From Glandiceps talaboti (lineage: Eukaryota > Hemichordata > Enteropneusta > Spengelidae), in the NCBI RefSeq assembly GCF_964340395.1, contig NC_135549.1:26964095-27028094 (forward strand): 64,000 bases of DNA. Reading direction: 5' to 3'. Within the stretch, counting starts at the first letter, position 1; every line of letters starts with the position of its first letter. The translations under genes and the position numbers were made by a program. The notes beneath the pieces were generated by a model. The model searched no databases. It worked only from the letters and a program-made list of their open reading frames with translations, and was not told where the DNA came from. Below are positions 30,396-41,398 of the stretch, in pieces.

Positions 30396-32464
30396 TTGTA
30401 AAATCAGAATACAAACGGTGAAGTGTATATTTGGCTATGACTTCTATCAACGTTTATCTATATATGTTATAGAGCCGGCGAGTTCGAGCTGTAAAACTGT
30501 GTAGGTTAGATTCCCCCACCCCTCATTTATGAAACCCTGGTGTGTGTGCATTAAGGCTTCACGACATCTAAGTTTCTTGATACACGTTAAATTGTGTCAT
30601 GGAATTTGTTACACTAGAGATAGCAATTTGCGGTCATGGAGTTATTTAGCACAGAAAGACAAGAATCGATCAAAGCGGGGTAAAACAACACATGAAGTGG
30701 TTAAACAAAGATGGACTGACCATTACGTGATCAGATGTTTCTACGGATAAAGAATTTTCTGTCTTCACCGTAAGGTTGAGTTGTTAGTTCGTTGAATTAG
30801 TAGTGATATTTCAGGTGTCTTTGGTTATGTCGTGGTTTATTGATGGTAGCATTGGTAAACGTGCATGTACCCGGTTTTACTGTGTACGCGAAATTTATTT
30901 TCTTTGCCATGAAAATACGTAAACAGCTTTTTGAAGAAAATCTCTCTACATAAGTTACAACAGTTATCCTATCTTATAGCCCAGAAAAGGGGCGTCTCTC
31001 GATATGGAAAGCGTATTAAAATCACAACACAATTATTATTCTAAATCTGCCTCCGGCGTCATGAGACGTTTCAAACATTCGATGTCTCTAGAGTTGAAAG
31101 CTTTATTCAATGGTTCCCTATGTTTCAAGCCCAGCACTCTAACTTGAACTTGACACAATCACTAACAAAAGCTATACAAACATTACCGGAGATTAGGTTT
31201 TAGGCACTTATTGTTCTCGCTACTAATAGCTTTATCCATTGTTTCGTTCAATTGTATTCTTTTGTTATTCACGCGTCTTTGTATTTGATTTAAATGTTCT
31301 CTTTTGTAGTTATAATTGTGTGTTGGTTTTGCTAAAGTGCTTGGCTAAAAGACAATAGGAGCCATTGTATCGACATGTTTGGCCATAGCTTGGATTTCTT
31401 TTCCTCGTTTCAAAACTGTAAATATACTTTCATTTCAAAATCGTTACATTCTAGTTTTAAAACTGTAAATATATCTTCATATCAAAATTGTATGTAACAC
31501 TCCTTTCATTTCGAGCAAAACGTCCCGGTTTGCAGTGACAGTAATAACATAATATATGTAACACTATGTTTATAAGGATATGTATTATAAGGCTTATGTT
31601 AGTGGAAATTAGGACGATTATTTTGAAAATGGTTTGTTGGGTACAATCACTTACTCGTAATATATGTACACCATCAACAATATCGCATCACCTGTGGATA
31701 AATGTACATTTGTAGCTGTATACACGATACATAAAATCAAACTGATTGTTAGTCATGCAGCCTTTAAAAAAGCGCCCTTGATTGCGATCACGATTATTTC
31801 AACCTGTCCCTGCACTGCGCAATGAATAATATCGACCACTGGTTAACATGTACAATGTCTAATTATTGGCATATTAACAATATTCAGTGAATTATTGTAG
31901 TTGCCTGGTCGAAATATCAGATTCAAAACCGAGCTTTCGCTCAGGATTTCAACATAGCTACTGTAACACTGCCTGCAGATAATATTGACAACTAATTATA
32001 GCAAAAATGATGTAGGCTTGGTGTTTCACTCATAGGACATTACGTTTTGGACACAAAGATAAACATATTTTAACTCTATACTAACAATAACAGACACACA
32101 ACAAACACAACAGGATCCTTTGCCCAATCACATTGCATAAATATAAACATTGCTATTCTTGTACAGTGTTGTAAAACAGGCTTCTAATGAAAACACTACA
32201 CATGGACTTGATGATTTTAATGGCTGCAATTTTTTATTTTTCTAACTGATAATCAACAATTAACTTCTACAACCCCACTGTGCACGGCACTTATGTAATT
32301 GATTCTTTTGCATGCATTAGAAGTTGCCTGTGGGTGTGTATTACATCTCAGACCACTAATAAGATGTTGCATGAGTGAAATAATAAGCCAACATCATTTT
32401 AGCTGTAATGGATGCAATGTCTCGTTATTAGAGCAGCTAGTGCAGCTTTAAAACTCTATATTTG
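30396..32464 (+). other. Non-coding spacer
   Basis: No gene recognised. 30685-30775 is the dispersed repeat also at 10970 and 13140. 31905-32000 resembles 58490-58640, another dispersed repeat. Confidence 0.6.
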
Positions 32465-32478
32465 ATTTACTTTGAATT

Positions 32479-32791
32479 TTAGGACCATGGGTAACTACTA
32501 TATGTCACGATTGTCAATGGTACCGAAGAGACGTGGTCGTACTTGTGTTTATATAATGCTGACAGTACACTAGCAGGCGACCATCCGATGGTTGTACTGT
32601 TACCAGGAGAATTCATCATGAACAGACAACAAGGATTGCCATCAAATCTGTACTTGCGTGTGGGTGAACACTCCAAAACTGATGATATCAAGTCTCGTAA
32701 TGTATTGATGAGATACTATAATGGCTATCACAACACTACATTGACTATCAAATCAGGATACTACGTCGCTGACTGCTATGAAACCGTTTAA
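32479..32791 (+). CDS. Unassigned ORF, possible last exon
   Basis: An open frame from about 32491 (after TAA) to TAA 32789-32791 reads TEETWSYLCLYNADSTLAGD and ends ADCYETV. TTTGAATTTTAG|G at 32482 is a possible acceptor, but in the exon frame TAA follows soon after, so a start at 32543 (MCLYNADST) or a frameshift would be needed. The composition (W, C, Y, no simple repeat) looks protein-like; no family is recognised. It could be a decayed exon. Confidence 0.3.
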
Positions 32792-33316
32792 GACCTAACG
32801 ACCTAATGGACACTGACATGTTATTACTTTCTAAGACAATGTTAATTTTTACATACAATCATAAAATAACTGTCAGTTAATTTGATTGCTTTTTCATAGC
32901 AACTACGGGTCGGTCGGTCGGTCGATTTTCAAAAAGTACAAAAAGAGCAACCTGTTTTATGTTTCTCTACCTCTCCTTTTCATCCTCTCTGTCTTCTTTG
33001 AATTGGGTTCCTCGTAACAAACCCCTTCGTAGATTCTCTAACCAATTGGTATGTTCTCATCAAAAGTTTTAAGATCATCTTCTTGGTTATATCAACCTAC
33101 AGTAATAAAGAACAATGCCCCCCCCCCCCCGTAAGGGCAAAACCGTAGGGTTTTGTTCCTATACATTGCAATGTTGGAATACAAAATTCTGAGATATAGC
33201 TATCATACGTGATATACCTTTAATATGAATCTTTTTGAAATATGATCTTGCGTACGTACATAAGATATTACCTAGTTATCGAAAAATCGATGTGTACGAA
33301 AATCTATTGAGTTCTT
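32792..33316 (+). other. Non-coding spacer
   Basis: Nothing coding; (CGGT)n at 32907-32922 and a C-run at 33117-33130. 33120-33215 resembles 13565-13660. Confidence 0.6.
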
Positions 33317-33533
33317 GTGATTAGCATTTTGTCTCAGTTAGTCGCGGTCGTGCAGACATCCAATTCACTTCAACTGCACCGTTGCAGAGCAGCTGTTTCG
33401 GCATCAATTTGCTCAGGAGATGAGTCTCCCGAGGGCCAGAGGTCAACTGGACGGGTTACTAGACTACCTGCTGTTGTTTCGGCTCTGAACATCGAGGTGA
33501 CACGTCAGACTGGGGAAAGGCCTTCTGATTCCA

Positions 33534-33755
33534 TCAAAGCCAGGATGGTGACACAAAAAACATCTGTGACTGTAGGCCACTCTGTTGGTGGGTGTTGCTT
33601 TTCATAGGGCCAAATGCAGGCCCGGCAATCTTCGTCATGAGTGCCTCAAAGTCAGCATATATTATAAATAATGTCCATTTCTCTAGGGTCTCGTGAATAT
33701 GTGGAAAGACCCCATCAATCTCGAAGTACTGGGTCGGTGAAATCTTCAGTGTCAT
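33534..33755 (-). pseudogene. Fragment resembling protein-primed DNA polymerase B of Polinton/Maverick elements
   Basis: Minus strand. The frame includes LFIIYADFEALMTKIAG followed by KSNTHQQSGL. The Y-A-D-F-E pattern with a downstream T-x-x-Q-x-H/S-x-x-G segment is the exonuclease motif I neighbourhood of protein-primed PolB in Polinton/Maverick elements. Only about 70 codons are seen; neither the polymerase motifs nor terminal repeats are nearby. A frameshift or replacement follows near 33540. Treated as a relic. Confidence 0.45.
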
Positions 33756-33760
33756 TAGGA

Positions 33761-34130
33761 TTGTCTTTCCAAAGCTGTAACTTGAGAACTAGCTGGAACT
33801 TTATCCCTCTGAGGTTTTGGATCTCTTCTAAGAGTTTCTGGTAAATTAGGGAGTGTACACCTCCTAGGAAGGCTCAAGGGTCCACACTGAGTTTGTGCAA
33901 ATTTGTTTTACAATACTTTCCAAGACAGCTCTTTACGCAGAATCGTGTAGACCAAAGTTGAAGCCAATCAGATTTATTTGTAACTTTCATTCTATCTCAG
34001 ATATATCCCCAGTCAAAGTGTTTCTAATTGAGGCACTGTGCATCTGAATATTCATTTAATTGTACTTGTTAAGAAACACTTGCAAAGGAGGAAACATAAT
34101 TATCATTTTTCTGAAACTGCAATGATTTAT
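33761..34130 (+). other. Non-coding spacer
   Basis: Nothing recognised. Confidence 0.5.
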
Positions 34131-34193
34131 TGAATTGAATTGAATTGAATTGAATTGAATTGAATTGAATTGAATTGAATTGAATTGAATTGA
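34131..34193 (+). repeat. (TTGAA)n tail of the LINE
   Basis: About 12 units; reads (ATTCA)n in the LINE's orientation. Confidence 0.95.
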
Positions 34194-34578
34194 ATAGAAT
34201 TTATTTCACCAGAAACATAAGATAATAACAATGCAACGAGGAAAATACAAATACAATAAAAGAAAATGCTCTGGTGAAGACCATGGAAATAGTTTACTAG
34301 AAACTAATTTAGTCCATGGTTCTTATCCTGACAAAATATAGAAAGTAAAGATACAAGGCGTACTTATGATAAATAAATAATAATAAAAAAAATATTATAA
34401 TAATAATCAACACACACATACATATTCACATTTGTTTGCAATATAGTACAAATGAAACAAAGAAAAAGATGACTGCACAAAGAGCAGCAAAGAGTCACAA
34501 CGGTGGATCAAAACGAACAACTCTATTATAGCACATGTACAGAAAAAGATATTTACATATTTACAGTACAAATTAGAA

Positions 34579-37435
34579 TCAAGAAAAACGGTGTGTTTTT
34601 ATACATTTTTTAAAATTCATGTCGCTTGTGTGTATTCTTAAGTTTGTTTGGTAGGGAGTTCCATTGTTTGGGTAATGCATATATGAAATTCTTTTGACAA
34701 ATTGTAAGATTAACTTTTGGAATGGGAATGTTACAACTGAGGGCTGATCTGGTAGGGTAGCTATGGGATAGACGATTAGTAATGTAGTGGTTAATATTAT
34801 GAGCATAGCGGTTATTTTGTAAGTCATAGACAAACATGCATGTTTGGAATTTACACAGTTTATGGATCTAATATTCGGAGTTGATTGGAAAGGGACACAG
34901 AATGTGTTTGATAATCTGAGAGAGTGATAAGTCGAGCAAGTTTCTTTTGTAAGATTAGAAGTGGTTCGAGTAATGTACCCCAAATTTCAAGACAGGAACT
35001 AAGATGGGGGAGGATTAAAGTGTTGTAAAGTAAATCAAGGGTGGACCTTGGGACATAATGGCGAATTCGAGAGATGATTCAGATTTTTGGACTTATAGTT
35101 CGGGTTACTTTTTCGATGTGAGATTTCCAAGTGAGAGCTGGGATATACCTAAGATAAGTAGCCGATGATACACACTCAATTGATGTGTCGCTAATACTTG
35201 GGGTTCCCTCGATGTGAGATATCCTCTGGGGAGTTTTGATAATCATACAGTTAGTTTTGTCAACGTTAATTGTTAGTTTATTAGCATTGCACCAATCGTT
35301 AACTTCCTTAAAATGATCATTTATAACATTAAGATTGATATTATTAGTTTTCATGAATTTGAAGAGGTTAGTGTCATCTGCAAATAAACGAAAATTGAAG
35401 GCGTCAGCAGATTTGTTAATGTCGTTAATATATATGAGGAAGAGGATTGGTCCAAGTATTGATCCTTGGGGTACCCCACACTTAATTTGTTTTGGATTGG
35501 AGTTGATACCATTATGCTAACGACCTGTTGTCTTTTTTAAGGTGATTTTGAAACCAAAGGAGCGGAACACCTCTAATGCCGTAATAATATAACTTTTGGA
35601 CAAGAATATGATGGTCGATTGTATCGAATGCTTTTTTGAGGTCGATAAAAATGCCAAAGGTGACGAAACCCTTGTCCTTTTTGTCAGTAATATCAGATAT
35701 GAGGTCAGCAAGGGCAATTTTCGTATTAAACCTTTTGCGGAAACCGTATTGAGTACTAAGAAGAATGTCAAATTTATCTAGAAATGATACTAATGATACA
35801 TCTGATTCAAATAGTTTGCTAAGGACTGGTAAAATTGAGATGGGTCTGTAGTTGCTAACATCAAGGGTCGATCCTTTTTTATAAATTAGGGTGATTTTGG
35901 CAAATTTGAGGGCGTCAGGGAATATACCTTGGGAAAGTGAGCAGTTAATTATGTATGTTAATGGATGGGAAATGATATGGGCTGCATGAATTATTAGTTT
36001 AGGATGAATGTTGTCATATCCCATAGCTTTTCTGGGATCCATATGATTTATTATCTCCACAATATCACTGTACACAACTGGGTGAAAGAAGAGCGAGTCA
36101 TAATAATTATCATTTAGATATTGATTAAAATTTGTCGTTGGGGTGATTTTTGAGGCGAGTTCTGGGCCAATATCGCTGAAAAAGTCGTTGAATGTTTCTG
36201 CGATATCTAGTTTCTCTGAAAATATCTTGAGATCCACACTAATTTGTTTTGGTGAAGTCATGTTGTTGCTGTTTTTATTTAAGATCTCATTTATTACTTT
36301 CCAAGTGTGATTAGTGTTTCCATTGGCAGCCCGTATTTTTTATTGTTGTTCGTTTAAGGGGGAGGGCATGTTTTGTAATAATACCATGGAACAATTGATA
36401 AAAAGCATTGTATGCGTGGTTTGGTTCGTCACAATCATATACAGGCTGCCAGGAGAAATAGTCTAACTCAGAAAGGAAGGTCTCACGGTTATATTTGGAA
36501 AAGTCGACATTTTGAAAAGCAGTATTATGATTGAAAATGTGATTAATGTTTTTTAAATATAGTAAAGATTGGATAATGATCACTAATGTCGGTAGCTATA
36601 GTTCCAGTTTCAACGAAATGGTCTGTAATGTTTGTGATAATGTGGTCTATTGTTGTGTCCGTGAAAGTGGTGATTGTGGCCGAAGTGTCAATGGTTTGAA
36701 TAAAGTTATAACTATTCAGGAGAGTCATATACATGTAATTAGTACTGGTGTGTGTGTTTTCATTAACATCAATGTTTAAGTCTCCCAAAATTATACACTT
36801 CTTGTCTCTAACAGACCATAGACCCTCCACGTAGGGTCTATGAACAGATATAACTTAGGCACTTCTCCAGTTTATCTAAAAATTCATGAATTGGTGTATT
36901 CGGTTTACGGTATATTACACCGACAACTATCTTCGTCTTTTCAATAAGTGTTTCAATGAAAACAGACTCACAGTGACAAATATCAAAGGTGTTGTTGGTG
37001 TATAAAAGACAATGAGTTATACATGGCTGTTCCACCACCTTGTGAATGTGGACGGTGGCAGGTGATAAGTTGGTATGAGGGAAGATTGTATAGAGAACAT
37101 TCAGAGTCATTACGTAACCAAGTTTCAGATAATGCTATAATGGAGAAATTCTGAGTATGTGTCGAAAATGCTACCATGTCATCAAAATGTTTTCCTATGG
37201 ATCTAATGTTAAAATGGATTGTGGAAAAAACATTTGTAGTAGCAGGGGGTGACATATACCTGTTATTGTGTTGAATTGGGCCAATGAATAATTGTGGCAG
37301 TTGTATGTTGCACTTGTAGAAGCAGATTGTTGTGTTTCTACTGGGATCATATTTACAGTTATTTACAAGTATATAGTTAGCTGTACCATAGATGTACTGA
37401 GTAATCCTTAGTTTAGGCATGGAAGTATGTTCCAT
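34579..37435 (-). pseudogene. LINE ORF2: AP endonuclease and reverse transcriptase, broken
   Basis: The endonuclease begins with STIHFNIRSIGKHFDDMV and ALSETWLRNDSE, continues with VVGVIYRKPNTPIHEF, then ILGDLNIDVNE and SDHYPIF, the standard APE motifs. Reverse transcriptase shows GYDNIHPKLI, NYRPISILPVLSKLFE, TQYGFRK, DLKKAFDTIDH, then CGVPQGSILGP and the catalytic FADD (near 35390). The end shows WNSLPNKLK. The frame is broken at about 37110, 36840, 36540-36310, 35515 and 35080. Reverse transcriptase itself is mostly readable, so the copy is of moderate age. Confidence 0.85.
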
Positions 37436-37439
37436 GGTT

Positions 37440-37860
37440 TAGGCGATCAATAGCTTTCATAGATGGTATCACAACAACTTCAGAATGTTCATCTTTCCTT
37501 GAGTAAATCTTGCCATTGTTCGTCCAAATAAACTTCCATTGCAGTCGTTTGCGTCTTTCATTCACCTGGTAAAATAGACGCTTCATGACTGGACTTAGAC
37601 TTTCATTGATGTAGATACTATTCGTAGTATTTTCACCGATTTTGAGGTTTTACCTCGGATATTCTTTCTAGCGTAGTATATCTCATTTCGTTGTTCTAAC
37701 GAACTTCACAATAATGGCAGGTGGGACATCACGATTACGACTTGGTAAACGGTGACTGATGTCAATATGTTACTTGTGTTGACCGCCACACCAGTCACAG
37801 AAGCTACTTTAATTACAGTCATCATCGGTGTCTTCACCATCACATTGGGGGAGTCTGTGT
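37440..37860 (-). pseudogene. LINE ORF1 remnant
   Basis: Reads PPAIIVKFVRTTK, a stop in place of Arg, then a broken stretch, then INESLSPVMKRLFYQVNERR and WKFIWTNNGKIYSRKDE. This is the RRM-like C-terminal part of ORF1 proteins found in CR1/L2-type LINEs. Cysteines further upstream (CDGEDTDDDC, CDWCGG) may be a PHD-type finger remnant. Confidence 0.55.
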
Positions 37861-37990
37861 AATTCTATAGTTACGACGTGTATATTGTTGAAGTTCATGT
37901 AGATCATCGAGTGTGGTTCAGCTCTCTCTGGGTGGTGCATAAATATGAGTTGCCCAAAAGTTCTAATAGCAACAGCAACACCCAAAGTGT

Positions 37991-39447
37991 AAAAAGAAAT
38001 TAAAAAAATTTAACGATTACGCGCTAAAACAAAACTGGCCATGCTATCGTTAGCGAAAGCTTTCGAACTAGTTTAGTAGGGACGTTGAAGGAAGCGCGAA
38101 ACGAAGTACATGTACGTATGGGGTCAATGTGACGTCTCATGATGCATGATGCAACAACACCACGTTTACGTAGGGAAGAACTAAATGTTTTCTAAACTTC
38201 AGTGAAAAGAAATTTTGTCGATCAGACACTGACTATTTTCAAATTCTTAAAACATTTGAGAAAACTGAAGAGAGGAAGCAAAATGCGACACCGACAGACA
38301 AGCTAGACGTACGGTACATGTACAGGAGGCGAGGCACACACCATGTGGTGCAAACTGGACAATGATCGTGCGTGTCACGTATAATACATCAGATGTAATA
38401 CATGTAGTTAACCAAATGTTCTTGGACTGCAGTCTTTCTTATAACAAGTATTGGAAATTGTCAGAAACCTGAGGATTTTATGACTGAATATGTTTCGATC
38501 AAGAATTCCCATACTTTCAGTTAAATTTTCCGATGGCCGGGAAGCAAGACATTTTTGAAACATTTAGTGCGACATTTGATACTGATAAGCGACGTTAATA
38601 ATTGTAAAAAGCTAAACATTTAATTAAATAAATTGGTAGTCGGCTCGTTCATTACCGTCAAAGACCTCCTTACATAAAATGATATGGTCAGACGAAAAGT
38701 TTTAGCACCCATTTCGGTGATGAACAATTCTCCTATTTAGGCTGTTAGTCCTGCTTGCATACGGAGTAAGTCGGTCCTTCTTTCTCCATCACGGTGTTGA
38801 GTGAAACACGTGCACCTGCAAGCATGACTAGTATCCTGTCAGAACCAACAGTCGACAGACGACGCGTACGGTTGCCTTTCTATTACAGTGGCATTGATCC
38901 GGTTCTTCTGAAATACTAGTACTCACATGACTTGCTAAAATACAAACTCCGCGATCACATCTGTTGTAAGTATTCACTGTAGACTTGAATGCCATGTATG
39001 TGTATATGTATTGTTGTATTGTCATGTGTGTTGGCGATTTTTCGCCCAAAACTCAACATATAATCTATATACTGAAAGTTTATTTGTAGGACCAGACAGA
39101 CTATTACGTTGCATTATAATACAAGCTTAAACTCGAATGTTCTGTTACAACATGACAAACTTTCACAGACACTGACAAACTGATTAAAGAGTCGCGTGAA
39201 CCACAGACAAGTACATGTATGTGCATGAACCTACATCAGAGGGGCCGGTGTTGTTTGTGTATCAATGTTTGTCAGTTTGATAGTGAAGTAGACTTTTTTT
39301 CATTCTGATCACAGGCGTTTCTATATAACTCCTGCAATGGTAGTATGTACAAATATTGCTTTAATACAGAGTCAAAATCATTTAATGTGTATGTATACAC
39401 ATAATGGGAATATTGATTAACGTTCAGTATATGCAAATGTCATGGGG
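37991..39447 (+). other. Non-coding spacer
   Basis: No gene recognised; the left part may be the LINE 5' UTR. Confidence 0.5.
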
Positions 39448-39703
39448 TTGTCGGTGGCTGAATGGTTAAACCACTTGCCTCTTACACTGCGGTCTGGGTT
39501 CGAACCCCATTCAATTAAATTTACCACGCTGTAAGTAAGAAGATTGTCGTTCAGTTTGACTCTACCGAACAACGCAGGTTTTCCCAGGTACTCCGGTTTC
39601 AGGCTCCTACATTAACACTGAACCCATTACCCTCACTGGACTTCTTGGGGGACAAGTGTTTATATGCTTAAAGAACTATCCAGTATAAATAAAGATTATT
39701 ATA

Positions 39704-39735
<32 letters not shown>
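39448..39735 (+). mobile_element. tRNA-derived SINE with (ATT)n tail
   Basis: The head carries a perfect RNA polymerase III A box (TGGCTGAATGG) and B box (GGTTCGAACCC) 32 nt apart. The body contains TTTTCCCAGGTACTCCGGTTTC, similar to a conserved central domain of several invertebrate SINEs. It ends AATAAAGATTATTAT into (ATT)n (39690-39735). About 290 bp, compatible with a full-length element. Confidence 0.8.
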
Positions 39736-40301
39736 GGGGAGGGCCATATTTTACAAATAAAGACAAAGGGGAGGGTCACTTTTTACGAATGGAGAATGGG
39801 GGGGAGGGTCATGTTTTTCTTAACACTAATAACAGACCATGTGTGATTTCCTCCGGCCCTTCCCCCTGTAAATACTGAATATTATTTTTAAAACATCGCA
39901 TAGAAATTATAACTCCTAGCTGATCAATGATGACTAAAACTGAATTATCGAAAATAATAATTTCCTTGAAATTTTGACTGTCATTTTACTTTATCGGTAA
40001 AATTAAAGACTGTGGTCAAATTTCGTGAAATTTCATACAGTTATTAATTGTGCGGTGATTTTTAGCATGATGCATTTTGATCACATTTTACTTGCATACG
40101 GACGGAAAACGAGCCAGTAAAACCTACAGTAGTCGAGAGTATGTTGCACTAAATTTCTAAAACAAACAAGGTTTACATGTTCAGAGATATAGTTGACTAT
40201 CAGTGCATGGACAGATTTTACGTTGAAGGGTCCATCGTTGTGGAATTTAATAACAAATCGAATGATGTATATGTGACATGCTTAGCCCGTACGTCTTTCT
40301 C
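39736..40301 (+). other. Spacer with G-tract repeats
   Basis: 39736-39810 has three GGGGAGGG(C/T)CA blocks followed by A/T, like the subterminal repeats of the TTA-flanked elements; possibly a relic. The remainder is unremarkable. Confidence 0.45.
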
Positions 40302-40489
40302 TTAGGGACCGGACAGAATTTACGGCAGAGGGGGGGCCTGGGGAGAAATTGGGGGGGCCATGAAAAAAACGGGAGGCTTGAAGGGGGGGCCATGAAAATT
40401 CTCATGGTTTGAAAGGGGGGGCCGCGAAATATTTTGTCATTGAAAAAAATTAATATGTTAGAAAATTTAGCATTGCATGAGATAGCACT

Positions 40490-40491
<2 letters not shown>

Positions 40492-40568
<77 letters not shown>
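40492..40568 (+). repeat. (TA)n tract 1
   Basis: About 38 TA units left of the first hammerhead motif. Confidence 0.95.
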
Positions 40569-40571
<3 letters not shown>

Positions 40572-40573
40572 TC

Positions 40574-40640
40574 TGATGATGATGAGTGTCTGATGATCGC
40601 AATATGCGTGAAACTCCGAGTTACACCCAAGAAAGAGTTC
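40574..40640 (+). ncRNA. Hammerhead ribozyme motif 1 (+ strand)
   Basis: Core CTGATGA at 40590-40596; stem II CGCA/TGCG (40598-40601, 40605-40608) with a 3-nt loop and a T-T pair at its base; GAAA at 40610-40613; short stem III ACT/AGT (613-615, 619-621); T at 40622 as the cleavage nucleotide (GTT triplet); stem I GTGT/ACAC (586-589, 623-626). All conserved hammerhead positions are present. Short stem III is typical of ribozymes in Penelope-like elements and metazoan retrozymes. Confidence 0.7.
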
Positions 40641-40713
40641 CAGTACTACCAAAACTATTACGCTCTGCCACTGCGGTATAGAGCATTGTCTTAGCAGATT
40701 GATACTCACCGAG

Positions 40714-40714
<1 letters not shown>

Positions 40715-40778
<64 letters not shown>
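40715..40778 (+). repeat. (TA)n tract 2
   Basis: Between hammerhead unit 1 and the fold-back unit. Confidence 0.95.
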
Positions 40779-40781
<3 letters not shown>

Positions 40782-40805
40782 GTTTTGAAAATTTGAACCA
40801 AATTA

Positions 40806-40872
40806 TATGCTATAGACCCTACAGAACTGTTTCGTGAGGTGCGTAGTCCTCACTCATCAGGGGTAGAATGGA
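40806..40872 (-). ncRNA. Hammerhead ribozyme motif 2 (minus strand, left arm)
   Basis: Minus strand: ACCC, CTGATGA, stem II GTGAGG/CCTCAC with an 8-nt loop, CGAAA, stem III CAG/CTG, TA, GGGT. Same elements as motif 3 but uninterrupted upstream. Confidence 0.72.
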
Positions 40873-40899
40873 ATAACATACAATTATTCCATTCTACCC

Positions 40900-41145
40900 C
40901 AATCTGATTAAAATCCGATGTAGATGTCGGCTAATCGTGCATTGCTATCTTACCATCGTTATTTAGCTTGAATTGACCTTCGTAGTAGATGTTTACGTTT
41001 TTAGCCTGATCGCCTCCTCTATTTAGAGGAGGCGATCAGGCTAAAAACGTAAACATCTACTACGAAGGTCAATTCAAGCTAAATAACGATGGTAAGATAG
41101 CAATGCACGATTAGCCGACATCTACATCGGATTTTAATCAGATTG
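40900..41145. mobile_element. Palindromic fold-back MITE, copy 2
   Basis: 246-bp near-perfect palindrome, ends CAATCTGATTAAAATC as in 17223-17447. The 9-bp duplication ATTCTACCC lies at 40891-40899 and 41146-41154. The left arm of the host fold-back shows the sequence with ATTCTACCC once, proving the duplication. The middle part differs from copy 1, apart from CCATCGTTATT near the same place. Confidence 0.85.
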
Positions 41146-41215
41146 ATTCTACCCCTGATGAGTGAGGACTACGCACCTCACGAAACAGTTCTGTAGGGTC
41201 TATAGCATATAATTT
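41146..41215 (+). ncRNA. Hammerhead ribozyme motif 3 (+ strand, right arm)
   Basis: Stem I ACCC/GGGT (41151-41154, 41196-41199); CTGATGA 41155-41161; stem II GTGAGG/CCTCAC (162-167, 176-181), six perfect pairs; GAAA 41182-41185; stem III ACAG/CTGT (185-188, 191-194); A 41195 as the cleavage nucleotide (GTA). Complete core. The MITE sits 9 nt upstream of the core, so loop-loop contacts beyond stem I are changed. Confidence 0.75.
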
Positions 41216-41236
41216 GGTTCAAATTTTCAAAACCTG

Positions 41237-41297
41237 TATATAATTCGCTCTACTACCCGTATTGAGCACTTTTATGTGGTTTTATCTACATCCAGTC

Positions 41298-41300
<3 letters not shown>
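41237..41300 (+). repeat. Downstream module of hammerhead unit
   Basis: CGCTCTACTACCCGTATTGAGCAC is related to 40660-40695 (CGCTCTGCC...GTATAGAGCATT) and, inverted, to 41337-41399. The module occurs three times, each next to a (TA)n tract. Confidence 0.6.

Positions 41301-41338
<38 letters not shown>
41301..41338 (+). repeat. (TA)n tract 3
   Basis: Uninterrupted TA units. Confidence 0.95.
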
Positions 41339-41340
<2 letters not shown>

Positions 41341-41395
41341 AAGTCAGTGGTAAGATTTGTCCGTAGTACAGTGCTCGATACGTCTGCACGCAGAG

Positions 41396-41398
<3 letters not shown>

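Larger units (their letters stand above)
34131..37990 (-). mobile_element. Decayed non-LTR retrotransposon (LINE, Jockey/CR1/L2 superfamily)
   Basis: Minus strand, nearly full length: ORF1 remnant (about 37860-37440), endonuclease (37435-36543), reverse transcriptase (36261-35079), C-terminal region (to about 34580) and 3' UTR ending in (ATTCA)n at 34193-34131. Microsatellite-like tails of this kind are typical of CR1/L2-group elements. Several stops and frameshifts break the ORFs. The 5' limit is uncertain. Confidence 0.85.
40779..41236. mobile_element. Fold-back of two hammerhead-bearing units, interrupted by a MITE
   Basis: The left arm from CAGGTTTTGAAAATTTG (40779) to 40877 is the reverse complement of 41153-41236 plus the 17-nt inner arm at 40885-40899. 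The arms are near identical. Each arm holds a hammerhead motif; (TA)n flanks both sides. The right arm is split by the MITE 40900-41145. Confidence 0.75.

Noticed and set aside
33317-33607. 96-codon + strand frame
   Set aside because: Overlaps the minus-strand polymerase-like relic and has no recognisable features.
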